Shown one piece after another: positions 52,181 to 60,872 of a stretch of DNA of 64,000 nucleotides. The notes beneath the pieces were generated by a model. That model made no database searches. It was given only the letters and a program-made list of their open reading frames with translations, and was not told the DNA's origin. Every line of letters begins with the position of its first letter. Position 1 is the first letter of the stretch. The stretch is taken from positions 20,266 to 84,265 of the forward strand of contig NZ_JAHTMR010000021.1 of assembly GCF_019200975.1 (NCBI RefSeq). Reading direction: 5' to 3'. Origin of the DNA: Pseudomonas sp. PD9R (GTDB taxonomy: Bacteria; Pseudomonadota; Gammaproteobacteria; Pseudomonadales; Pseudomonadaceae). Made by a program: the position numbers and the translations under genes.

Positions 52181-53572
52181 ATGAGCAGTACCCCAAGCTC
52201 TAATGGCCTCGAACAGGGGCTCAAACCGCGTCATGTGACCATGCTGTCGATTGCCGGTGTTATCGGCGCCGGCCTGTTCGTTGGCTCGGGTCACGCCATC
52301 GCTGCCGCAGGCCCAGCCGTGCTGTTGGCTTACGCCGCCGCCGGTATGCTGGTCGTGCTGGTCATGCGCATGCTCGGCGAAATGGCCGTTGCTTCGCCGG
52401 ACACAGGCTCCTTCTCTACCTACGCCGACCGCGCAATCGGTCACTGGGCTGGCTTTACCATCGGCTGGCTTTACTGGTGGTTCTGGGTTCTGGTCATCCC
52501 GCTGGAGGCCAACGCCGCCGCGACCATCCTGCATGCCTGGTTCCCTGGCGTGGCCATCTGGGCATTTACCCTGATCATCACGTTGCTGCTGACAGTGACT
52601 AACCTGTTCAGCGTGAAGAACTACGGCGAGTTCGAATTCTGGTTTGCCTTGATCAAAGTCCTGGCGATCATCGGTTTCATTGCTCTCGGCGTCATGGCGA
52701 TTTTCGGCTTCCTGCCAAACAGCCAGGTCAGCGGCGTTTCGCATCTGTTCGACACTCAGGGCTTCCTGCCAAACGGCATGGGCGCGGTACTGGGCGCCAT
52801 TCTGACCACCATGTTTTCCTTCATGGGTACCGAGATCGTGACCATCGCGGCCGCGGAATCAAAAAACCCAGGCAAGCAAATCTCCAAGGCCACCAACTCG
52901 GTGATCTGGCGGATCGGCTTGTTCTACCTCGTATCGATCTTCATCGTTGTGGCCCTGGTGCCATGGAACGACCCGGTTCTGGCCAGCGTCGGTTCGTACC
53001 AGACCGTGCTTGAGCGCATGGGCATCCCGAATGCCAAGCTGATCGTCGACATTGTGGTGCTGGTTGCTGTGACCAGCTGCCTGAACTCGGCGCTGTACAC
53101 CGCATCGCGCATGATGTTCTCCCTGGGCAAACGCGGTGATGCACCGGCCGTTTCCCAGCGCACCAACAAGAGCGGCACGCCGTACTGGGCCGTGATGTTG
53201 TCCACCTGCGCAGCGTTCCTTGCGGTGTTCGCCAACTATGTCGCCCCGGCCGCGGTGTTCGAATTCCTGCTGGCCAGCTCCGGCGCTATCGCCCTGCTGG
53301 TGTACCTGGTGATCGCGATTTCGCAACTGCGCATGCGTAAACAGCGCATGGCTCGCGGCGAAAAAATCGCCTTCAGCATGTGGCTGTTCCCGGGCCTGAC
53401 CTACGCGGTGATCATTTTCATCGTCGCGGCCCTGACCATCATGTTGTTCCAGGAAGCCCATCGCGTGGAGATTCTCGCGACCGGTTTGCTGAGCCTGTTG
53501 GTGGTGGCAGCCGGTTTGTTAGTGGCACGCCGTCGCAAGCTGGAACAGCGTGGCGCGGTGGTGTTGAACTGA
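52181..53572 (+). CDS. gabP: GABA permease
   Basis: 463-aa APC-family amino acid transporter with 12 expected helices. The start 'LEQGLKPRHVTMLSIAGVIGAGLFVGSG' and 'FSFMGTEIVTIAAAESKNPGKQI' are typical of the GabP/aromatic-permease group. GABA is the best guess from resemblance; other amino acids are possible. The long frame begins at 52088, but the ATG at 52181 (MSSTPSSNGLEQG), after AAAGGTAG, fits the family. Confidence 0.85.
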   Translation: MSSTPSSNGLEQGLKPRHVTMLSIAGVIGAGLFVGSGHAIAAAGPAVLLAYAAAGMLVVLVMRMLGEMAVASPDTGSFSTYADRAIGHWAGFTIGWLYWWFWVLVIPLEANAAATILHAWFPGVAIWAFTLIITLLLTVTNLFSVKNYGEFEFWFALIKVLAIIGFIALGVMAIFGFLPNSQVSGVSHLFDTQGFLPNGMGAVLGAILTTMFSFMGTEIVTIAAAESKNPGKQISKATNSVIWRIGLFYLVSIFIVVALVPWNDPVLASVGSYQTVLERMGIPNAKLIVDIVVLVAVTSCLNSALYTASRMMFSLGKRGDAPAVSQRTNKSGTPYWAVMLSTCAAFLAVFANYVAPAAVFEFLLASSGAIALLVYLVIAISQLRMRKQRMARGEKIAFSMWLFPGLTYAVIIFIVAALTIMLFQEAHRVEILATGLLSLLVVAAGLLVARRRKLEQRGAVVLN

Positions 53573-53589
53573 TTCGCACTGCGTAACGC

Positions 53590-53627
53590 AAAACGGCCGC
53601 TGTCAGTGATGACATGCGGCCGTTTTT
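53590..53627 (+). terminator. Intrinsic terminator after gabP
   Basis: AAAACGGCCGC, loop, GCGGCCGTTTTT. Bidirectional in shape, between convergent genes. Confidence 0.9.
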
Positions 53628-53645
53628 GTATTTGCGGTACGAGCC

Positions 53646-54098
53646 TTATTCGGACTTTTCGTCTTCGGCTTCCAACGACTGGCGATAGGTGTCGAGTGCA
53701 TCGCCGAAGTCGGTGATGAACTGCGGGTCGGTCAGCCACGCCTGTGCGGTTTCGCGGTCCATGCCGTCAGCCCACATGCGGTAGTCGATCAGCATGTCGG
53801 CGGCCAGGTGAGTGGCGGCCATGGCTTCGTTGTCGGCGTTTTCCATGTCCAGCAGTTCTGGATGGTCACTGATAATGCCGGCGAGATCGTTCAGCAAAGC
53901 CGATAGCATTTCGCCGCGGCTGCTGGCTTCCGCGTCGCGCATTTTGCTGAACATCGCCAGGGTGTATTCCGGGATCGGCTCGCCGATGTCGCCCAGGTCA
54001 TCGTCCAGCGCAGCAGGTTTTCTGCCGTGGATGTTGATTTGTCTGGCTTTGATTTTGGCGCGTTTGGCGCGTTTCTGTTGCTTGTTCAGGGAGGCCAT
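53646..54098 (-). CDS. Small hypothetical protein, paralogue of 54105-54521
   Basis: 150 aa. The strongly basic start MASLNKQQKRAKRAKIKARQ is followed by a mostly acidic, helical body ('FSKMRDAEASSRGEMLSALL', 'YRMWADGMDRETAQAWLTDPQF'). The pattern resembles that of its neighbour, so a tandem duplication is likely. No known function. Confidence 0.6.
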   Translation of the reverse strand: MASLNKQQKRAKRAKIKARQINIHGRKPAALDDDLGDIGEPIPEYTLAMFSKMRDAEASSRGEMLSALLNDLAGIISDHPELLDMENADNEAMAATHLAADMLIDYRMWADGMDRETAQAWLTDPQFITDFGDALDTYRQSLEAEDEKSE

Positions 54099-54104
54099 GG
54101 GAAC

Positions 54105-54521
54105 TCAGTTCGGTTTCTGTTGGGTTTGGACCGCGATGGCGTCGGATGCCGCCACGTAGTCAGCCTGGAAGGCCGGGGATTCGATCCACGCTAAAGCACC
54201 GGCTTCGTCGGTTTCGGTGGACCATTGGCGATACTCGATCAGTGCCGCGAGGATGAAGTCCATCGCGCCTTCCTCTCCTTCCTGTTCATAAACCAGCTCC
54301 AGCAGCGGGTCTTCCAGGAAGGCTGTGCACATCGCTTGCTGGCTGACCTTCTCGGCGTCGATCATTTTCTTGAACAGTTCGGTCAGGTCCACCGATTCAA
54401 AGTCGATGCGATCATCGTTCGGGTCCAGCTCGACCGGCGCGGCGGCCCGTTGGGTGCGGTTTTGCTTGGCCTTGGCCTTGGCGCGGGTGGCGCGTTTTTG
54501 CTGCTTGTTGGCGGAGGCCAT
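54105..54521 (-). CDS. Small hypothetical protein, paralogue of 53646-54098
   Basis: 138 aa with basic start MASANKQQKRATRAKAKAKQ and acidic helical body ('LFKKMIDAEKVSQQAMCTAF', 'IEYRQWSTETDEAGALAWIESPAFQ'). It shares the layout 'Y-R-x-W...A-x-W' and start with the gene 6 bases away. No known function. Confidence 0.6.
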   Translation of the reverse strand: MASANKQQKRATRAKAKAKQNRTQRAAAPVELDPNDDRIDFESVDLTELFKKMIDAEKVSQQAMCTAFLEDPLLELVYEQEGEEGAMDFILAALIEYRQWSTETDEAGALAWIESPAFQADYVAASDAIAVQTQQKPN

Positions 54522-54551
54522 GATGTCTTTTCCATCGTGCGTTAAAAGGGC

Positions 54552-55526
54552 TCAGCTGCGCGGCACTGTCCGTCCCGGGGTATCGGGGGCCAGTTCGCCG
54601 TTCTGCAGCCAGGACAATGCAATGGGCCATAGTGTGGCTTGGTATGCGCTGCGAAAAAAGGCGAAATGTCCGACTTCTGCTTCGCCGATGTCTTCGGGGG
54701 TGATGCGCAAGTGGGTCCGAGAGCTGCTGGTGAAATAGCTGAGCAGGCGTTCGATGGCCGGAATGGTGCCATAGGGATCGTCGCTGATGCTGATCGCCAG
54801 GGTTTTAGCCGTGACGGCGGCAAAGGGCAGGCGACCGGCGGTTGCGTTGATCAGTCGGCCACTGGGACGCTTTTCGTAGCGGGCGGTGGGCGTACTCCAG
54901 TCGCGGACCACTCCGGCTGGCGTGTCTTCCAGCCAGCCAAGGCGTTTGCCGGGGAAGTAACCGTAAATCATCGTGATCAACGGCATCACCACATGCCATT
55001 TGCCGAACATCCGCCAACGATGGGCGGGTGCATAGTCGCGCCAGTAGGCGAATTGTGCGCCGACGGTCACCAGGTGTCGGATTAATTGCCCGGACGCTCC
55101 CAGTCCCGCGGCACAGCCGCCAAAGCTGTGGCCGACCACATCAATCGGCTGGCCCGCAAACTCATGCTCTGCGCGCTTGAGCATCGCCTCGAAATCCAGC
55201 GCGCCCCAGTCGGTCCAGGAAGCCTCCAGCCCTTTTAGCGATGCTGGACGCGACTCACCAATACCGCGGTAGTCGTAAGTGATCACGTCGAAGCCATTGG
55301 CGAACAGGTAATCGGCAAAGCGCGAGTAGTGTCGGCAACGCACGGAGGTGGCGGCGTTGATGATCACAACCGGGCGTGCCGTGTCTGGAGAAACGTGCCG
55401 CCAAGTGAAGCCGCCAAGAACGAAGCCGTCGGCGGCGGGTTGGTTGAATGGTTGGCCCGATACTCTCGTCGTCAACGGCAACTCGGTTTGAGTGGGGGTC
55501 AGTGATGGCATGTCCTGCAAATTCAT
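54552..55526 (-). CDS. Alpha/beta hydrolase
   Basis: 324 aa, start ATG 55526 (MNLQDMPSLTPTQ). Nucleophile elbow 'VGHSFGGCA' with Ser, after 'DVITYDYRGIGES'. A late His in 'EVGHFAFFR' can complete the triad. No signal peptide. Substrate unknown; possibly an esterase or lipase. Confidence 0.8.
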   Translation of the reverse strand: MNLQDMPSLTPTQTELPLTTRVSGQPFNQPAADGFVLGGFTWRHVSPDTARPVVIINAATSVRCRHYSRFADYLFANGFDVITYDYRGIGESRPASLKGLEASWTDWGALDFEAMLKRAEHEFAGQPIDVVGHSFGGCAAGLGASGQLIRHLVTVGAQFAYWRDYAPAHRWRMFGKWHVVMPLITMIYGYFPGKRLGWLEDTPAGVVRDWSTPTARYEKRPSGRLINATAGRLPFAAVTAKTLAISISDDPYGTIPAIERLLSYFTSSSRTHLRITPEDIGEAEVGHFAFFRSAYQATLWPIALSWLQNGELAPDTPGRTVPRS

Positions 55527-55594
55527 TGGCGTCGGACCTTTGCGGGTAGCTGCCAACGATAGTCTTCATGTTGCGGATGAACAATCCACCCGTT

Positions 55595-56653
55595 TTACTC
55601 GGGTATCTGGTTGAGCAGGCGCTCCTCAAGCAGTGCCCGTTCCCGATCCAGTTCCGCCCGGAGCTCATCCTCGCTTGGCAATACCAGTTTGTACTTGCTG
55701 GCGAACAATTGTTCATTGCCCTGTAGTACCGAGTAGCGCACCACTGATTCGTTTTTTTGCGCGCAAAGAATGATGCCGACGGTCGGCCCGTCCTCCTCGC
55801 TACGTTTGAGGTCGTCGTACATGCGCACGTACATGTCCATCTGCCCCACATCCTGATGAGTCAGTTCGCCGCGCTTGATATCGAAGATGACAAAGCATTT
55901 GAGCAGGTAGTTGTAGAACACCAAATCGATATAGAAGTCTCTGCCTTCGGTACTGATGCGTTGCTGACGGGCAATGAAGGCGAAACCCTTGCCCAGCTCC
56001 AGAAGGAAGCTCTGAAGTTGCTCGATGAGGGCTTGTTCAAGATCGGTTTCCAGAACAATTCCAGCATTGGGCAAGCCGAGAAACTCCAGCATCACGGGGT
56101 CGCGGATGAAATTTCTGGGGCTGTTGCTCATCGCATCGATGTTGGTGGTTGCTTCCTCCATGACGGCAGACTTGTCACGACTCATAAGCAGGCGTTCGTA
56201 GTAGAGGGTATTGATCTGGCGCTCCAGGGCACGGCTTGACCAGTTTTGGTTGGCGGCTTCATCCATGTACCACTTGCGAGCCTTGTCACTGTCGATTCTT
56301 AGAAGCCTGCGGTAGTGGGTCCAGCTCAATTCGTGACGCAGTGCGTCACGAATTGGAAAGGCTTGATAGAACAGGCGCATGTAGCGCAGGTTGGAGGCGT
56401 CAAAACCCTTTCCGAACTCTGCCATCAGCACCTTTGCCAAGGTCGATAGCAGCTGCTTGCCATAACCCGCCCGTCGGGCCCCTTCCTGCTCGAACTCAAC
56501 TATATGTCGGCCGATCTGCCAGCAGGTCTGCACTTGGATCGTATCAACCGATCGCAGCACCTTCTGGCGTGCCTGGCGGATCAATTCGCCGAGATTGCCA
56601 ACTAGAGAGTCGAGTTGTGGGTCTTGGGTGTTGTTGGGTTTGAGGGCGCTCAT
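55595..56653 (-). CDS. YhcG-family PDDEXK nuclease-like protein (DUF1016)
   Basis: 352 aa, start ATG 56653 (MSALKPNNTQDPQLD). N-terminal helical domain with 'LIRQARQKVLRSVDTIQVQTCWQIGRHIVEFEQ' and a C-terminal nuclease domain 'RDFYIDLVFYNYLLKCFVIFDIKRGELTHQD' giving D...DxK catalytic residues. E. coli YhcG is of this type. The frame is open far upstream (to 56869) but without family similarity. A defence or repair role has been suggested for the family. Confidence 0.85.
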   Translation of the reverse strand: MSALKPNNTQDPQLDSLVGNLGELIRQARQKVLRSVDTIQVQTCWQIGRHIVEFEQEGARRAGYGKQLLSTLAKVLMAEFGKGFDASNLRYMRLFYQAFPIRDALRHELSWTHYRRLLRIDSDKARKWYMDEAANQNWSSRALERQINTLYYERLLMSRDKSAVMEEATTNIDAMSNSPRNFIRDPVMLEFLGLPNAGIVLETDLEQALIEQLQSFLLELGKGFAFIARQQRISTEGRDFYIDLVFYNYLLKCFVIFDIKRGELTHQDVGQMDMYVRMYDDLKRSEEDGPTVGIILCAQKNESVVRYSVLQGNEQLFASKYKLVLPSEDELRAELDRERALLEERLLNQIPE

Positions 56654-56925
56654 AAAGTCTTCCGCAGCTGGCTGAACAAGCAGAAGAGGATGGCAAGAAA
56701 GCGAGGGTCGATGATGCAAGACGCCTCTGGGAAGTCCGAAGGAAATGCCGGGTTCGCTGGCAGGAACGAGAGGCTGGCGGGTAAGGCATAAGAAGCAAAT
56801 CACGTAGTACGTTTCGTAGTGATCAAGGTCAGGCCAGGTACAAATCGATCTAAAACTCGACGACTGCACAGGGCATCAAAAGTTAAGTAAACGATAGCGT
56901 TCTGCGGAGCCCGGGAGTCGTCATC

Positions 56926-57375
56926 ATGAAATACGTCCATTCATTCATGTTGCCCATCCTCGCAGTTGGCGTGCTGCTATTGCCTGCTGGGGTGTCTGCC
57001 ACCAGCCTTGAGCCAATCGATAATTCTGGCGTGCAAGTCCAGCCGCAGGAACAGAACGGAATTACTTACCTGTCTGGCGGTATTGGCGAGGATGAGTCGA
57101 AGGCTATCCAGCAAGCCACTGGCTACAACCTGCACATGACCTTCTCGATCGGAACCGAGAACAAATATGTGCCTGATGTGGATGTGGTCATTCAGAAAGC
57201 CCAGGGGCAAACGGTGTTGATGCTGAGCCAGGCGGGGCCGCTGGTTTACGTCCAGTTGCCCGCTGGCAAGTACACCGTTGTAGCAACGCGCAACGGCGAG
57301 GAGCGACGTGACGTCACGGATGTAGGAAGCGGTGCTGCACGCAATCTGGTGTTCCACTGGAATGGTGAAAACTAA
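56926..57375 (+). CDS. Exported hypothetical protein
   Basis: 149 aa. Signal peptide about 1-25 (MKYVHSFMLPILAVGVLLLP... VSA). The mature part has a beta-rich, carboxypeptidase-regulatory-like pattern ('MTFSIGTENKYVPDVDVVIQ', 'GPLVYVQLPAGKYTVVATRNGEER'). It is probably periplasmic or lipid-free envelope. No specific family. Confidence 0.65.
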   Translation: MKYVHSFMLPILAVGVLLLPAGVSATSLEPIDNSGVQVQPQEQNGITYLSGGIGEDESKAIQQATGYNLHMTFSIGTENKYVPDVDVVIQKAQGQTVLMLSQAGPLVYVQLPAGKYTVVATRNGEERRDVTDVGSGAARNLVFHWNGEN

Positions 57376-57492
57376 CAATTGCTTAAACAGCTTGGTAAGT
57401 AACGTCTAGATACAGATGCAGGTACCAAGAACATCCTCCCTTGTCGATACCATCACCCGCTTCATAAAAGCGATACAAAAGGGATGTGGGAT

Positions 57493-57780
57493 ATGAAAGG
57501 GATCATGCGCTTGAGTTTTGTTACGAGCCTTATTTTGATGCTGTTCGGTTGTGGAACAATGGTGGGCCGATTTAGTGGCGTATCGGACGAAGATTATTAC
57601 AAGGGCGTTGATGGCAGCCTGTACTTGCTTGGCATGAAGGGGGCTCCTAGCAGCGGCAGGCCAGCGGCCATAATGTGCTACTTCATGATCGTCTGCCCGT
57701 TCATAACGGTGGTGTCGCTCCCCGTGGATGCCGCGCTGGACACCATGTTGCTGCCGGTGGATTACGTCGATACGTTATGA
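57493..57780 (+). CDS. YceK/YidQ-family lipoprotein
   Basis: 95 aa, start ATG 57493 (MKGIMRLSFVTSLIL); AAGGG lies 9 bases upstream. The lipobox is 'LMLFGCGTM' with the lipidated Cys about residue 20. The remainder has 'YYKGVDGSLYLLG' and a central hydrophobic segment 'VSLPVDAALDTMLLPVDYV' typical of YceK. Outer-membrane lipoprotein of unknown function. Confidence 0.75.
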   Translation: MKGIMRLSFVTSLILMLFGCGTMVGRFSGVSDEDYYKGVDGSLYLLGMKGAPSSGRPAAIMCYFMIVCPFITVVSLPVDAALDTMLLPVDYVDTL

Positions 57781-57995
57781 CTCTGCTTCAGGATCATATG
57801 ATCTTGTGACTTGAATCAGTACATCTTTGGTTGCTGCGCCAGGTTAAAAATTACATCACCCAGAGCCGACGCTTCCGGCCCCTTGAATCTTGCGATTTGA
57901 GGGGCGCTCTGAAGAGATGGGCGCAGGCGGAGATTTGAATCAAGTGTGTTGCGTGTTTGCCATGAAGGGCTGACCGCATCAGCACCGGCCTGAGT

Positions 57996-58790
57996 TCACA
58001 ACGATGCCAATGAGTTGAGGACCGCAACCCGCAAAGGATTGGTTTCCACGCTCAACAACTTGATGGCTAATGCACAGCAGACCACGATCAACATGGGTTT
58101 AATCAACCGGGGGCCAACCCGAACAGCGGCGCGCGCGCCGAGTTGTGCGCCGATGAAGGCTGCCAACGCCATGGCTATGGCGACCGGCCAGATAATCACC
58201 CCTTTGGTAATAAACACCGACAGGGAGCCCAGGTTGCACGAGGCATTGGCAAGTTTGGTGAAGCTCATGGCCCGCATCATGCCCAGGCCGCAGAGAAGTA
58301 CAAATCCGACAATAAAGAAAGAGCCTACGCCTGGGCCAAATATGCCGTCGTAGAAGCCCAGGATCGGCGCTACGGTAAACGAAAAAAGCAGAATGCCGAT
58401 TCTCTTGCGCCGGTCCTCACTGGCCAGTTTCGGCGAAAGCGCAAAATAGATAGCCACCAGTATCAGCATGAGCGGCACGCACACTTCCAGATAGCGCTTA
58501 TCTACAGAACTGACCAACAAGGCGCCACCAGCGCCGCCGATGAATCCGAAGAGCACCAGGTAGCGGCCTTCGCGCCACTCGATCATGCCCTTGCGAGCAA
58601 AGGTTACGGTTGCTGAAATAGTGGCCGAAGCGGCCTGGAATTTGTTCGTCGCTATGGCACTGATCGGATCCATACCGGCCAGAAACAACGCAGGCAAGGT
58701 GATCAAGCCGCCACCACCAGCAATCGCATCAAAAAAGCCGGCGCAAAAAGCGACCAGCGCCAACATGCCAATTACATCCCACGACATCAC
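57996..58790 (-). CDS. TSUP-family membrane transporter (TauE/SafE-like)
   Basis: 264 aa with about eight helices. The signature halves are 'CAGFFDAIAGGGGLITLPALFLAG' and 'PILGFYDGIFGPGVGSFFIVGF', the duplicated FDAIxGGGG / YDGxFGPG pattern of TSUP. Family members move sulfite, sulfonates or organic anions. It lies 72 bases after the oxygenase on the same strand. Confidence 0.88.
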   Translation of the reverse strand: MMSWDVIGMLALVAFCAGFFDAIAGGGGLITLPALFLAGMDPISAIATNKFQAASATISATVTFARKGMIEWREGRYLVLFGFIGGAGGALLVSSVDKRYLEVCVPLMLILVAIYFALSPKLASEDRRKRIGILLFSFTVAPILGFYDGIFGPGVGSFFIVGFVLLCGLGMMRAMSFTKLANASCNLGSLSVFITKGVIIWPVAIAMALAAFIGAQLGARAAVRVGPRLIKPMLIVVCCALAIKLLSVETNPLRVAVLNSLASL

Positions 58791-58862
58791 ATTCCCTCTT
58801 TGTAGTTATTGGCCAGCAATCGCCTGTCTGGCCGTTCAACAGCCAGAACATTCAGAAAAAAA

Positions 58863-59942
58863 TCAGCCCTGCAGCAGTAATGGGTCTTCTGAAATAACGA
58901 CAGGGGACGAAAATTTTGAAAGTCCAAAAATTCGAACCAAGACCCTTCTGTTGTCTTTGATGACATCGCGGCAGTGCAGAGCCCGGACGTTATTGATGGC
59001 CATGGCCGATTCCTGAGTCAGTGTGTACTCGGCCGGAGTTGCCTCGCCCACGCCCTGGCAAAGGGCGGTGTAAGCCGTTTTAACGAAGGCCGAGGCGTTG
59101 TCATTGACCGAAAAGCGATAGGAGTTGAAGCGGGCTGCAAATCCGACCTTATCGTCGAATTCCAAAATTGAAACGTTGCGGCCATCCGCCCCTTTGCCAC
59201 TGACAAAGGAGTCGCTACGACTGAACTGGAAGTTGCCCGTGGTCAGTGCGAGGCAATTGGTGACGCCAATTCTTTCGAGTATGGGAAGCAGTGGAATGAC
59301 CCGCGTAGGTTCCAGGCTCGGGTTCCACAGAGCGGAAAGTATGAGTGACGACGGAGAGGGCGAGTGCCCGTCTTTCGCGTTCACGGCGCACCAGTAGGGC
59401 GCCTCGGTATGTGGACCAAGCGCGAGGCCGGAATGGGAGCTCAGTTCTTTGATCTGCGGCTCGGCATTGATCTTGATAAGTCCGCCACCTCTGAAGTTGG
59501 CCACTAATCGAACCAGTTTCCCTTCGTTGTCCATGTCATAGGCAAAGGCATTGTTGTCCACCAGTTTCAGCAGGATCTGATTACGAGCGGCAAGACAAAG
59601 GACGTCGTATCGATTTTCCAGGGATGTCAGGTCTGGCAGTTCAATTGGCGGGCGGGCATGGGTGATTTTTTGCAGCCCTTCGAAGATCAATGCGGAGACA
59701 AAGCCGTCGGAGTAGGCGCCCAGCAGTTCGCATTGGTCTTTCGAAAACGAGAGCATTAATTGATCGGCCGCCAGAGAGGCCTTGGACTTGGCTCCTGGTG
59801 CCTGCGGCCCGCCGATGGCAGCCAGTTCTTCAGCGAACTTGTGAAGCAGTGTTGATTGTTGACTATCAAAATCAAAGGTTCTGATTTCTTCTTCAGCAAA
59901 AAACTCGGCGGCTCCGATGTCCTGTTTGACGGCGTCAGTCAT
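58863..59942 (-). CDS. Putative clavaminate-synthase-like Fe(II)/2OG oxygenase
   Basis: 359 aa, no signal peptide. 'LGPHTEAPYW' gives His178-x-Glu180, 'VRALHCRDVIKDNRRVLVRIFG' gives a distal His323, and Arg337 lies 14 residues later, where VioC-type enzymes bind 2-oxoglutarate. This HxE...H...R layout (Glu not Asp) marks the clavaminate synthase/VioC group, which hydroxylates free amino acids, often arginine. The substrate is not known. The TSUP gene follows, so product export is possible. Confidence 0.7.
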   Translation of the reverse strand: MTDAVKQDIGAAEFFAEEEIRTFDFDSQQSTLLHKFAEELAAIGGPQAPGAKSKASLAADQLMLSFSKDQCELLGAYSDGFVSALIFEGLQKITHARPPIELPDLTSLENRYDVLCLAARNQILLKLVDNNAFAYDMDNEGKLVRLVANFRGGGLIKINAEPQIKELSSHSGLALGPHTEAPYWCAVNAKDGHSPSPSSLILSALWNPSLEPTRVIPLLPILERIGVTNCLALTTGNFQFSRSDSFVSGKGADGRNVSILEFDDKVGFAARFNSYRFSVNDNASAFVKTAYTALCQGVGEATPAEYTLTQESAMAINNVRALHCRDVIKDNRRVLVRIFGLSKFSSPVVISEDPLLLQG

Positions 59943-60220
59943 TGTCTACATCCCTGTGTATCTGCTCCCGGTTATGCGGCAGCTCCTTTTCCGACTCTGA
60001 CCAATTCGATTATTGGCGTATGTCATCCATTTCCGTTAAAGCAGACGGAGCGTTCCGAGAGACGTAAGAGACTGCCAGGAAGGGCCGGTTACCAATGCCT
60101 GAGGTTTCTCGGGGCTGAGCTTCGGCACGCATGACAGGCGCTTGATGGCAGAGGGGGAGGTGATGCTTCTTTCGGGGCTTCGACAGTGACGGGAACCATG
60201 CCTCACTAAATCGCAGGCAT

Positions 60221-60253
60221 AAAAAAACCCTGAATCTTGCGATTCAGGGTTTT
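60221..60253 (-). terminator. Minus-strand terminator next to a tRNA-3'-like end
   Basis: AAAACCCTGAATC (60224-60236) pairs with GATTCAGGGTTTT (60241-60253); the A-run at 60221-60227 is the U-tract on the minus strand. It directly follows (on the minus strand) a sequence ending in CCA. It is the terminator expected after a minus-strand tRNA. Confidence 0.8.
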
Positions 60254-60260
60254 CGGTATT

Positions 60261-60282
60261 TGGTGCCAGAGACGGAACCGAA
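60261..60282 (-). other. tRNA 3'-end-like sequence, possible island attachment site
   Basis: On the minus strand the sequence ends GTTCCGTCTCTGGCACCA. It ends in CCA and is followed by the terminator above, but no 5' half or T-loop of a tRNA is present. The simplest reading is the distal attachment repeat of an island integrated in a tRNA gene (Leu-like acceptor), the intact tRNA being beyond the window. Confidence 0.4.
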
Positions 60283-60494
60283 TTGCTCACCTAACTACTT
60301 GTTTATATTGGGTTTAGTTTGGATTGACATCCTGAGATGCCCCCAAATATGCCCCCAAAAGGAAAAGTAGTCCCGGTCTTGGTCCCCAATTTTGCCCCAT
60401 CACTCCCAATGAATACCAGCAAAACCCAAATGCATTACGCCCTAGCCGACGTGATTGCAGTTATCAGACCGAAATGTGCGAAATGGCGCTCCAC
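60283..60494. other. Island boundary DNA without a gene
   Basis: About 210 bases. It contains the direct repeat ATGCCCCCAAA (twice, about 60337-60360), a kind of sequence often seen next to phage-integrase attachment sites. No ORF is supported. Confidence 0.35.
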
Positions 60495-60582
60495 TTGACC
60501 ACGCGTTTGCATTCGGGCAGACCAGTCACTTGCATTCGTTCTGACCAGCACGATTCATGGGCGTGACCGGCAGAAAACGACC
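60495..60582 (+). repeat. ~88-bp mobile-element end, copy A
   Basis: TTTGCATTCG, then TCACTTGCATTCG, then CTGACCAGCACGATTCATGG, then CGGCAGAAAACG. The same order of blocks, about 75-80 percent identical by eye, occurs inverted at 61677-61764. The repeated TTTGCATTCG units resemble the multiple terminal repeats of IS21-like ends. Confidence 0.6.
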
Positions 60583-60762
60583 GATTCTGTTGAAAAAGTC
60601 GGTCTGCCCAAACTGCCTGACCATTGACTGGTGAAAACGCCTTTTTTGCACGCTTCTACGTGAAATCCGAGTCCGGAAGCCTCTGCTAAAAGTAAAGATT
60701 TCAATCTCGGACGCGTACGTTTCCGACGCGCAAAACCATGCCCGACTTTTTCAACAGAATCG
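60582..60762. mobile_element. 181-bp MITE-like element
   Basis: Perfect 21-bp terminal inverted repeats: CGATTCTGTTGAAAAAGTCG plus G at the left (60582-60602), complemented at 60742-60762. GACC flanks both sides as a possible 4-bp duplication (60579-60582, 60762-60765), partly overlapping the repeat. No ORF. It is unlike the TAATGC family. Confidence 0.6.
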
Positions 60763-60808
60763 ACCCAAAGCTGCCCGTCGTATAAGGCAGAAATCAGCCC
60801 GAAGTGGA

Positions 60809-60872
60809 CACTAACGCGGGAGTTAAGCGGCCGCGCGTAGCGCTGTCCGCTTAAGCGACTTGTGCCGTTGCA
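60809..60872 (-). other. attC-like recombination site
   Basis: A 64-nt imperfect inverted repeat directly after the stop of the GIY-YIG gene. The inner arms TTAAGCGG (60823-60830) and CCGCTTAA (60847-60854) and the outer TAACG / CGTTG follow the R''-L''...L'-R' layout of integron attC sites. The outer boxes only partly match GTTRRRY. See findings. Confidence 0.4.
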
